A stretch of DNA of 11,399 nt, from contig DISE01000018.1 in assembly GCA_002421865.1 (NCBI GenBank), forward strand, positions 1 to 11,399, read 5' to 3'. Origin of the DNA: Castellaniella sp. UBA6218. GTDB lineage: Bacteria > Pseudomonadota > Gammaproteobacteria > Burkholderiales > Burkholderiaceae_B. The translations under genes and the position numbers were made by a program. This document shows, one piece after another, positions 6,773-11,399 of this stretch (positions are counted from its first letter, which is position 1; each line of letters starts with the position of its first letter). The notes under the pieces are model-generated. The model saw only the letters and a program-made list of their open reading frames with translations. It did no database searches and was not told the origin of the DNA.

Positions 6773-7069
6773 ATGAAATCCCTGCCAGAACACCACGACT
6801 TTGAAACTCTCACCGTCCTCGTCGAAGGCCGGGTGCAGGGCGTCGGCTTTCGCGCCGCCACCGTCCGTCAGGCGCATCAGCTCAAACTCGGCGGCTGGGC
6901 GCGCAATCTGCCCGACGGTCGGGTCGAAGTCCTGCTCCAGGGCGAACGCGCCGCGGTCGACCGCATGCTGTCCTGGCTGCTCCAGGGACCGCCCGCAGCC
7001 CGGGTGACCGGCGTATCCCATACTGAAACCCCGACGGAACGCCATTACGAGCGTTTCGAACAGATCTGA
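6773..7069 (+). CDS. acyP: Acylphosphatase
   Basis: A 98-residue cytoplasmic enzyme that hydrolyses acyl phosphates to a carboxylate and phosphate. The signature VEGRVQGVGFRAAT (17-30) contains the phosphate-binding loop and catalytic Arg27. The second catalytic residue is Asn45 in GWARNLPDGRVEV. The length is typical (about 90-100). The ATG at 6773 is the only reasonable start, though it has no strong ribosome binding site. The protein is compact with no signal or fusion. It is divergent from sqr and followed by a possible terminator at 7076-7098, so it is probably transcribed alone. Housekeeping acylphosphatases rarely share a pathway with neighbours and none is suggested here. Confidence 0.95.
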   Translation: MKSLPEHHDFETLTVLVEGRVQGVGFRAATVRQAHQLKLGGWARNLPDGRVEVLLQGERAAVDRMLSWLLQGPPAARVTGVSHTETPTERHYERFEQI

Positions 7070-7075
7070 TCCGGC

Positions 7076-7098
7076 GCGATTGAACCAAATCGCCTTTT
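7076..7098 (+). terminator. Possible weak rho-independent terminator after acyP
   Basis: GCGATT (7076-7081) and AATCGC (7088-7093) form a 6-bp stem with a 6-base loop, followed by C and then TTTT. It starts 7 bases after the acyP stop, where a terminator would be expected. The stem and T run are short. Confidence 0.4.
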
Positions 7099-7114
7099 CA
7101 CACTCCAATTCGCA

Positions 7115-7134
7115 GCCCGCCGATTTTCGCGGGC
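7115..7134 (+). repeat. Hairpin in the leader of the DUF411 gene
   Basis: GCCCGC (7115-7120) and GCGGGC (7129-7134) pair perfectly around an 8-base loop, ending 22 bases before the next ATG. It may be part of the 5' leader or an operator. It does not cover the GAGG ribosome binding site at 7148-7151. Confidence 0.3.
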
Positions 7135-7156
7135 CCGATTCCATTCCGAGGTACGC

Positions 7157-7588
7157 ATGAAACGATTTTTCGCCTCCGGCCTGCTGGCCGCCGCCCTGGG
7201 TGTTTCCCTTGCCGTCCCCGCCGCCCAGGCGGGCGAGGCCGTCACCGTCTACCAGGACCCCAATTGCGGCTGTTGCCATGGCTGGGCCGAGCACATGCGC
7301 GCCGAAGGCTTCGACGTGCGCGAAGTGCCTTCGTCCGACATGGCGGCGGTCAAGACCCGACTGGGGGTGCCCATGGAATTGGCGTCCTGCCACACGGCGC
7401 GGCTGGAGTCGAGCGGTCAGGTCATCGAAGGCCATGTGCCCGCTTCGGTCGTGCGCAAGCTGCTGGCTTCGGGGAACACGCGCGGCGTCGCTGCGCCCGG
7501 CATGCCCCTGAATGCGCCCGGCATGGGCCCGATGGACGGCAATCTGGTCACGCTCGACTTCGACGGCCGTCCGTTCTCGCGCGACTGA
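7157..7588 (+). CDS. Periplasmic DUF411 metal-binding protein, CopG-like
   Basis: A 143-residue exported protein. The signal peptide MKRFFASGLLAAALGVSLAV ends near PAAQA (residue 25). The mature part opens with VTVYQDPNCGCCHGW, giving the family's CxCC cysteines (37, 39, 40). A further Cys78-His79 lies in ELASCHTARL, and EGHVPA follows near 91. This is the DUF411 family. Its Pseudomonas member CopG has a thioredoxin-like fold and binds copper through these residues, so a role in periplasmic copper handling is likely but not proved. Two GMP segments (PGMPLNAPGMGPMDG, 114-128) could add methionine ligands. The ribosome binding site is GAGG, 5 bases before the ATG. No other copper gene is seen nearby. 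It ends 20 bp from the convergent motB. Confidence 0.9.
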   Translation: MKRFFASGLLAAALGVSLAVPAAQAGEAVTVYQDPNCGCCHGWAEHMRAEGFDVREVPSSDMAAVKTRLGVPMELASCHTARLESSGQVIEGHVPASVVRKLLASGNTRGVAAPGMPLNAPGMGPMDGNLVTLDFDGRPFSRD

Positions 7589-7608
7589 AGCGTCGGCGCG
7601 CACGAGGA

Positions 7609-8754
7609 TCACTCGGCGGGTTTGGCCCCGTCGCGGTCCCCGTGCGGCTTTTCCACCACCAGTTCGACCCGTCGATTGCGTGCGCGCCCATCCGGCGAAC
7701 CATTGTCGGCGATCGGCCGCGCATCGGCGTAACCCACCGCCTTCAGGTGCCCCTTGGCGATGCCGTTGGCCTGCAGATAACGCACCACGCTGCCGGCCCG
7801 TGCGCTGGACAGTTCCCAATTGGACGGGTACCGGGCGTTGCTGCGCACCGGCACGGAATCCGTATGGCCCTCGACCGTGATGTCGTAACCGGCGTCCGAC
7901 AGCACCTTGGCCATGCGCCGCAGCACCGACAGGCCTTCGCGGCTGAGATCCGCCTGGCCCGTGCCGAACAGGATCTCGCTGTTGACCCGGAAACTGATGG
8001 AGCGCTGGTTGACGATCACCTCGACATCGTGACCCAGCTCGCCCAGCGGCAGGGACGCCGCCAGGGCGGCGCCTTCGGATGGTTCGTTTGCGGCGGGCGC
8101 TGAAGAGTCGCCGGACGAAGCGGGCGGTTCCGTCTTCCCGTCCGAACGCTCGGCGGGGGAAGGGGCGGCGAACGCGCGCGCAGCGTCCTGAGCGGAATAG
8201 GGCGCAATGTCCTCCGGCGGCGGAATCCGCGGCAACGCCGCAGGCTTGCCGGCCTCTTGCTGCGCGGCGGCGGCCGTGACGGGCGCGGGCGGCGATGGCG
8301 CAGGCTCGAAATCCGGAAAGGTGCCGAACAATGGCGAGTGTGCCGGCTCGGCCGGCGACGTATCGAACGCGCGCGCGGCGTCCTCCGCGGAATAGGGAAA
8401 AGCCTCGTCGTCCGGCGCCGGAATCGATGCCAGCGCCACGGACAGGGCCGGCGCCGCATTCGGGCGGGAGGCGTGGTCCGGCACGGGCATGCGCTTGCCG
8501 ATGGACCCCGAGAACGCCAGCATCACGATCATTGCGACCAGCAGCAGGGTCATCATGTCCAGGTAAGTCATGAACCAGCCTTCTTCCTGGATCGATTCCG
8601 CCGCCGTAGGCTCCAGGCTCCAGCGGTCGGACACGCCCGCCCGGTTGCGGTCCCTCCGCAAAGCCTGGCGGGCCTGCTGCAGCTCGGCTTCCATCGCCCG
8701 CATGCGCTGGGCAATGGCCTGGGCCGGATTCAAGTCGGCGGATCCGTGCCTCAT
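7609..8754 (-). CDS. motB: Flagellar stator subunit MotB (PomB-like), peptidoglycan-anchored
   Basis: A 381-residue inner-membrane protein, the peptidoglycan-bound half of the ion-driven stator that powers flagellar rotation. The single helix WFMTYLDMMTLLLVAMIVML (60-79) holds the ion-binding aspartate, Asp66. The C-terminal OmpA-like domain (about 250-367) has ILFGTGQADL, GHTDS with Asp299, and NWELSSARA with Arg318, the peptidoglycan-binding residues. The N-terminal cytoplasmic tail (about 60 residues) and the Pro/Ala/Ser-rich linker (about 85-240) are both longer than in E. coli MotB (308 residues). The linker contains a duplicated segment. The ATG overlaps the motA stop as ATGA (8754-8751). 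No flagellar structural genes are nearby. A non-flagellar MotA/MotB-like energiser is a less likely alternative. Confidence 0.92.
   Translation of the reverse strand: MRHGSADLNPAQAIAQRMRAMEAELQQARQALRRDRNRAGVSDRWSLEPTAAESIQEEGWFMTYLDMMTLLLVAMIVMLAFSGSIGKRMPVPDHASRPNAAPALSVALASIPAPDDEAFPYSAEDAARAFDTSPAEPAHSPLFGTFPDFEPAPSPPAPVTAAAAQQEAGKPAALPRIPPPEDIAPYSAQDAARAFAAPSPAERSDGKTEPPASSGDSSAPAANEPSEGAALAASLPLGELGHDVEVIVNQRSISFRVNSEILFGTGQADLSREGLSVLRRMAKVLSDAGYDITVEGHTDSVPVRSNARYPSNWELSSARAGSVVRYLQANGIAKGHLKAVGYADARPIADNGSPDGRARNRRVELVVEKPHGDRDGAKPAE
8149..8424 (-). repeat. Duplicated segment in the MotB linker
   Basis: Residues 111-136 (IPAPDDEAFPYSAEDAARAF, then DTSPAE) and 177-202 (IPPPEDIAPYSAQDAARAF, then AAPSPAE) are near copies 66 residues apart. 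Their core is PYSAxDAARAF. The DNA copies lie at 8347-8424 and 8149-8226. The segment is unusual for a stator linker and looks like an internal duplication. Confidence 0.75.
8157..8164 (+). other. KOPS-like octamer (GGGAAGGG)
   Basis: It matches GGGNAGGG on the plus strand, pointing toward the dif-like site 1.5 kb to the right. It lies inside motB. Weak on its own. Confidence 0.25.
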
Positions 8755-9566
8755 GAGGGCTCAGGCTCCTTGTCCTTCATCGCGATGGCGGGTTCCTGGT
8801 CGCGGATTTCATCGCGGATATCCTCGATGAAGGCCTTCAGCGTTTCCCTCATGAGGGCCGGGCTGCGCTTCTGGCTCATCATGGCGATGCCCTGCATCAG
8901 CGTGTTCATCAGGATCAGCCGTTGTTCGGTGCGACGTTCCAGTTTGACCGCCACGGGCTTGAACACCAGATTGGCCAGCAACACGCCGTAGAAGGTCGTC
9001 ATCAGCGCCAGGGCCATCTGCCGCCCGATGGCGGTGATGTCGCCGTCGCCCAACAGAAACAGCAGGTTGACCAGCCCCACCAGGGTGCCCAGCATACCGA
9101 AGGCCGGCGCGAAACCCGCCATGGCGCGAAACAATTGGGCCTCGGCGTGTTCCTTGGCTTTCATGCGGGCGACACGCCATTGGAGCAGATCCAGAATGTC
9201 CTGCTCAGGCACGTTGTCGATCACGAATTGCACACCGTTGCGCAAAAAAGGGCTGGATACCCGTTCCAGCGCCTGTTCGACGGCGTGGATGTCGCTTTGC
9301 ATCCAGATGCGGGCGATCTCGACCAGATCCTCCAGATCCTTGTCGACGTCCAGGCGTTCGCGGTGCACGACGCTCCGGATCAGGCCGAAGATGCGCATGA
9401 CTTCTCGCAGCGGATACGCGATGAAGGTCGCCGCGGCTGTCCCGATCAGCACAATGCCCAGGCCCGGCCAGTCGATGAACAGGCTCGGATCCTCGGCCGA
9501 CAGAAACAGGACGATGGCCAGCATCACGATGCTGGCGACGATGCCGATCAGGGTGGACGGATTCAT
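8751..9566 (-). CDS. motA: Flagellar stator subunit MotA (PomA-like)
   Basis: A 271-residue inner-membrane protein that surrounds MotB and contacts the flagellar rotor. Helices lie near residues 4-23, 34-52, 149-172 and 183-204. The cytoplasmic loop (about 55-145) carries charged residues such as Arg86 and Glu97, the type that touches FliG. TM3 reads APAFGMLGTLVGL and TM4 reads MALALMTTFYGVLLANL. Thr161, Thr190 and Thr191 fall where Na+-type PomA has Thr158, Thr185 and Thr186, so sodium coupling is possible. The length (271) is nearer PomA (about 255) than E. coli MotA (295). The ATG at 9566 is the first in the frame and has no clear ribosome binding site. It is coupled to motB by an ATGA overlap, and dif lies about 100 bp upstream. 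Confidence 0.93.
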   Translation of the reverse strand: MNPSTLIGIVASIVMLAIVLFLSAEDPSLFIDWPGLGIVLIGTAAATFIAYPLREVMRIFGLIRSVVHRERLDVDKDLEDLVEIARIWMQSDIHAVEQALERVSSPFLRNGVQFVIDNVPEQDILDLLQWRVARMKAKEHAEAQLFRAMAGFAPAFGMLGTLVGLVNLLFLLGDGDITAIGRQMALALMTTFYGVLLANLVFKPVAVKLERRTEQRLILMNTLMQGIAMMSQKRSPALMRETLKAFIEDIRDEIRDQEPAIAMKDKEPEPS

Positions 9567-9607
9567 GCGCGAGGGACTGTTGGACGGAAAACAGTGGCAT
9601 CTTACCG

Positions 9608-9615
9608 TGATCGGC
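9608..9615 (-). promoter_or_regulatory. Sigma-28-like -10 element upstream of motA
   Basis: On the minus strand GCCGATCA matches the flagellar sigma-28 -10 consensus GCCGATAA at 7 of 8 positions, about 42 bases before the motA ATG. The -35 region at the correct spacing (CTGTTCTC) does not match TAAAGTTT. Motility genes are commonly read by sigma-28, so it is plausible but unproved. Confidence 0.3.
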
Positions 9616-9668
9616 GGCGGCCGCGCTTGGAGAACAGCGGTCGCTTTCCTGGTCGCTGGGCTTCAATT

Positions 9669-9696
9669 AATTCGCATAATGTATATTATGTAAAGT
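9669..9696 (+). other. dif: dif-like chromosome dimer resolution site (XerC/XerD)
   Basis: The left (XerC-side) arm is AATTCGCATAA (9669-9679), the centre TGTATA (9680-9685) and the right (XerD-side) arm TTATGTAAAGT (9686-9696). Against the E. coli dif sequence as I know it (arms GGTGCGCATAA and TTATGTTAAAT, same centre), 23 of 28 positions match, including the inner 19 bases without a break. The inner arms form the expected inverted repeat CATAA/TTATG. The site lies in DNA of about 28% GC (17 of 60 at 9661-9720), against GC-rich neighbours. At dif, XerC and XerD resolve chromosome dimers at the terminus under FtsK control, and some mobile elements also use it to integrate. Five outer-arm differences may be normal for this lineage or may reflect a hybrid element end. 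Confidence 0.88.
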
Positions 9697-9987
9697 TAAA
9701 GAATGAGCAATATAGGAGCGGCCGCGAGGCATGCCGTTCATTCAAATAAAACTGTGCGTAATCGTCAATTAAATTTCAGCAGGAGGAGCTGCCTCCCCCT
9801 TTGTGCCGTTCCCTGAGTGTTTGACATCGGACGGCCTCGTTGCACGCACCGGCAAACTGTCAGAGCACCAAGGCAGTGAGCAACGTTTTGCCATACCCGC
9901 AGTCCAGCCAGCGCGATCGCATTCCAGTCGCGCGGATCGTGGAAGTCGTATCGCTGACTTACGGATACACGAGGCGTGGGCAACTAT

Positions 9988-10022
9988 CTTGCAAGCTAAG
10001 CCTTTCAAGCGAACAGGCTTGA
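9988..10022. repeat. Cluster of CAAGC/GCTTG repeats before the ars promoter
   Basis: The palindrome CTTGCAAG (9988-9995) is followed by a perfect dyad, TCAAGC (10005-10010), GAACAG, GCTTGA (10017-10022). CAAGC occurs directly at 9992 and 10006 and inverted at 10017. It could be a protein-binding array or the end of an element. No known site was recognised. Confidence 0.4.
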
Positions 10023-10049
10023 TTTAACAAGGTCATTCCACCGTCAATT

Positions 10050-10073
10050 CAATAATTATTGTATTATTAAACA
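10050..10073 (+). promoter_or_regulatory. arsR promoter and candidate ArsR operator
   Basis: CAATAATTATTG (10050-10061) is a perfect 12-bp palindrome of the AT-rich kind bound by ArsR/SmtB repressors. It abuts TATTAT (10062-10067), a 5-of-6 match to the -10 box, placed 6 bases before the arsR ATG at 10074. Transcription from this box would begin at or next to the ATG. A repressor on the palindrome would block it. No good -35 was found. Confidence 0.5.
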
Positions 10074-10412
10074 ATGAACGAAGCTCAAACTGTTTCCGCC
10101 CTCAGCGCCTTGGCCCATGCCCAGCGCCTGCGCGTGTTCCGCTCCCTGGTCATCGCCGGTCCCGAAGGGTTGACACCCAGCGTCATGGCTGAGCAACTCG
10201 ATGTGGCCCGTAGCGCGCTGTCCTTCCACCTGAAGGAATTGACCCATGCCAGTCTCATCACGGTTGAGCAGCAGGGCCGCAACCTGATTTACCGCGCCGA
10301 CTTCTCGCAGATGAATGGGCTGCTCGGCTACCTGACTGAGCACTGCTGCCAGGGCGACGTCTGCGAAGTCACTACATCCCCCGATTTCTCCCGCTCCTGC
10401 ACTTCCTGCTGA
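10074..10412 (+). CDS. arsR: Arsenic-responsive repressor, ArsR family
   Basis: A 112-residue winged-helix repressor that leaves DNA when it binds arsenite. The N-terminus LSALAHAQRLRVFRSLVIAG is typical, and the recognition region lies at about 35-60 (MAEQLDVARSALSFHLKEL). It lacks the classic CVC arsenic site in the recognition helix. A C-terminal cluster Cys91-Cys92-Cys97 (HCCQGDVC) resembles the Cys95/96/102 site of Acidithiobacillus ferrooxidans ArsR, so this belongs to that second site class. Two more cysteines close the protein (SCTSC, 109 and 112). There is no visible ribosome binding site before the ATG, which lies just after a -10-like box, suggesting a leaderless transcript. It is the first gene of an operon with arsI (12-bp gap) and acr3. 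Confidence 0.93.
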   Translation: MNEAQTVSALSALAHAQRLRVFRSLVIAGPEGLTPSVMAEQLDVARSALSFHLKELTHASLITVEQQGRNLIYRADFSQMNGLLGYLTEHCCQGDVCEVTTSPDFSRSCTSC

Positions 10413-10424
10413 AAGGACTTCGCC

Positions 10425-10862
10425 ATGAAACGCTTCCATGTCCACCTGCACGTCGATGACCTGAACCGCAGCATCGGCTTCTATTCGCAGCTGTTCGCCG
10501 CACAGCCGGCCCGCGTCGAAACCGATTATGCGAAATGGATGCTCGAAGACCCGCCGGTGAACTTCGCCATCTCCACGCGTGGCAGCAAGCCAGGTATCGA
10601 CCACCTGGGCATCCAGACCGACGATGCCCAGGAACTGGCCGTGCTCAAGACCCGTGCCGAAGCGGCCGACATGACGCTGCTGGATGAGGGTGCCACGACC
10701 TGTTGCTATGCGCGCAGCGAGAAGCACTGGGTCACCGACCCGCAGGGCGTAGCCTGGGAGCATTTCCGCACGCTGGGCAATATCCCGGTCTTCAACGAAG
10801 CGCAGCACCCCGCACCCGCCTCGGCGTGCTGCTCGGGCTCCTCCCGAACACCCTGCTGCTGA
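10425..10862 (+). CDS. arsI: ArsI/CadI-family dioxygenase (C-As lyase candidate)
   Basis: A 145-residue vicinal-oxygen-chelate (glyoxalase-fold) protein. ArsI enzymes cleave the carbon-arsenic bond of trivalent organoarsenicals such as methylarsenite using Fe(II) and oxygen. Expected metal ligands are present: His5 (KRFHVHLHV), His60 (GIDHLGIQ) and Glu112 (VAWEHFRTLGN). The substrate cysteine pair is Cys93-Cys94 in TTCCYARSEKHWVTDPQG. The related name CadI (cadmium-induced) covers similar proteins, but the arsR/acr3 context favours arsenic. The C-terminal tail after residue 125 adds CC (135-136) and a terminal CC (144-145). The ribosome binding site AAAGGA (10412-10417) lies 7 bases before the ATG. 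The next gene follows after 13 bp. Lyase activity is inferred from motifs. Confidence 0.87.
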   Translation: MKRFHVHLHVDDLNRSIGFYSQLFAAQPARVETDYAKWMLEDPPVNFAISTRGSKPGIDHLGIQTDDAQELAVLKTRAEAADMTLLDEGATTCCYARSEKHWVTDPQGVAWEHFRTLGNIPVFNEAQHPAPASACCSGSSRTPCC

Positions 10863-10875
10863 CGCGAAGTCACTC

Positions 10876-11399
10876 ATGCCTCAAGCCACCACGGCCGGCC
10901 GCGTGTCAGCCATCCCCGCCATGAGCGTCTTCGAGCGATTCCTGACCGTCTGGGTGCTGCTGTGCATCGTCGCCGGCATTTCCTTGGGCCAATTCGCACC
11001 CGGCGTGTTCCAGGCCATCGGCCGTATGGAGATTGCCCAGGTTAATTTGCCCGTTGGCCTGTTGATCTGGGTCATGATCATTCCGATGCTGCTCAAGGTT
11101 GACTTCGGCGCCCTGGGCCAGGTCAGGCAGCATTGGCGTGGCATCGGCGTGACGCTGTTCGTGAACTGGGCGGTCAAGCCGTTCTCGATGGCGCTGTTGG
11201 CGTGGATCTTCATCCGTCAGGTCTTCGCGCAGTGGCTCCCCGCCGACCAGATCGACAGCTATGTTGCCGGCCTGATTTTGCTCGCCGCTGCACCCTGCAC
11301 GGCGATGGTCTTTGTCTGGAGCCGACTGACCGGGGGCGATCCGGTGTTCACGCTGTCGCAGGGGGCCTTGAATGACACCATCATGGTGTTCGCCTTCGC
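10876..11399 (+). CDS. acr3: Arsenite efflux permease Acr3, N-terminal part
   Basis: The open frame runs off the right edge; 174 codons are visible of about 350 expected. Acr3 is an inner-membrane arsenite exporter of the bile/arsenite/riboflavin transporter (BART) superfamily. Helices are seen near residues 22-40, 56-74, 90-115 and 128-149. The conserved membrane cysteine, equivalent to Cys129 of the Alkaliphilus metalliredigens protein, is Cys141 in LILLAAAPCTAMVFVWSRL. The following GGDPVFTLSQGALNDTIMVF is also a strong Acr3 landmark. The ATG at 10876 is used because it lies 13 bp after arsI; Met16 (10921) is an alternative, and neither has a strong ribosome binding site. An Acr3, rather than an unrelated ArsB, is clear from these motifs. 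Confidence 0.93.
   Translation, partial: MPQATTAGRVSAIPAMSVFERFLTVWVLLCIVAGISLGQFAPGVFQAIGRMEIAQVNLPVGLLIWVMIIPMLLKVDFGALGQVRQHWRGIGVTLFVNWAVKPFSMALLAWIFIRQVFAQWLPADQIDSYVAGLILLAAAPCTAMVFVWSRLTGGDPVFTLSQGALNDTIMVFAF

Larger units (their letters stand above)
9697..10073. other. Gene-free gap between dif and the ars operon
   Basis: This 377-bp stretch holds no coding region I can support. Short frames on both strands (60-79 codons) lack ribosome binding sites and recognisable motifs. Composition is patchy: AT-rich next to dif and again before arsR (17 G/C of 60 at 10021-10080), GC-rich between, with an abrupt change at the GCGGCCGC palindrome (9718-9725). The right end contains inverted repeats and the arsR promoter. 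It could be the decayed end of an inserted element. Confidence 0.6.

Noticed and set aside
9691..9698. TAAAGTTA as a sigma-28 -35 box
   Set aside because: It is part of the dif arm on the plus strand, has no -10 at the proper spacing, and points away from motA.
9718..9734. GCGGCCGC (NotI) and GCATGC (SphI) sites as a vector or cloning junction
   Set aside because: Such sites are common in GC-rich chromosomes, and no vector sequence flanks them.
9751..9778. Possible second dif-like sequence (GTGCGTAA and AATTAAAT)
   Set aside because: The parts resemble outer dif arms, but the 6-bp centre and inner arms are missing and the spacing is wrong.
9765..10027. Several 60-79 codon frames in the dif-arsR gap, both strands
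   Set aside because: No ribosome sites, no recognisable motifs, and they overlap one another on both strands. I could not identify them as remnants of any known transposase or integrase.
10056..10877. 273-codon minus-strand frame opposite arsR and arsI
   Set aside because: It covers two well-supported genes with conserved catalytic and metal-binding residues on the plus strand; its product has no recognisable features.
1..11399. tRNA, rRNA, CRISPR array, or intact insertion sequence
   Set aside because: I saw no cloverleaf, regularly spaced repeats or transposase motifs anywhere in the window.

Overview
The window looks like chromosomal DNA from a GC-rich betaproteobacterium, probably Burkholderiales and perhaps the Alcaligenaceae (Bordetella/Achromobacter type). 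This rests on GC-rich third codon positions, an sbp-cysT-cysW-cysA sulfate operon, a type II sulfide:quinone oxidoreductase and a Proteobacterial-type dif site. Genus is an impression from protein style; no search was run.

Layout. Positions 1-2900 (minus strand) hold a sulfate/thiosulfate ABC importer: sbp, cysT, cysW and the first 42 codons of cysA, tightly packed. Its leader has a perfect hairpin that contains the sbp ribosome binding site and is followed by a T run. Positions 3107-3892 (minus) encode a DUF3298-type lipoprotein. Divergent from it, 4043-5235 (plus) carry a glutaredoxin-type arsC and a four-helix DUF4239 membrane protein. Then come sqr (5246-6505, minus), an acylphosphatase (6773-7069, plus), a periplasmic DUF411/CopG-like metal-binding protein (7157-7588, plus) and a translationally coupled motA-motB stator pair (7609-9566, minus).

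The most notable site is at 9669-9696, about 100 bp upstream of motA. It matches the Escherichia coli chromosome-dimer resolution site dif at 23 of 28 positions as I recall that sequence, including the whole 6-bp centre. This places the window at the replication terminus. The DNA just right of it is abruptly AT-rich, then has 377 bp without a convincing gene, then an arsenic operon that runs off the right edge: arsR (CC-x4-C type), an ArsI/CadI-family dioxygenase and an Acr3 arsenite efflux permease. An arsenic cassette beside dif raises the possibility of an element integrated by the host XerC/XerD recombinases. The window shows only one dif copy, so this remains inference.

How the genes work together. 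The left part imports sulfate and the sqr gene oxidises sulfide, but they are separate units. Arsenic functions are split: arsC (arsenate to arsenite) is a stand-alone chromosomal gene, while sensing, organoarsenical cleavage and arsenite export lie 6 kb away beside dif. The motAB pair has no flagellar neighbours here.
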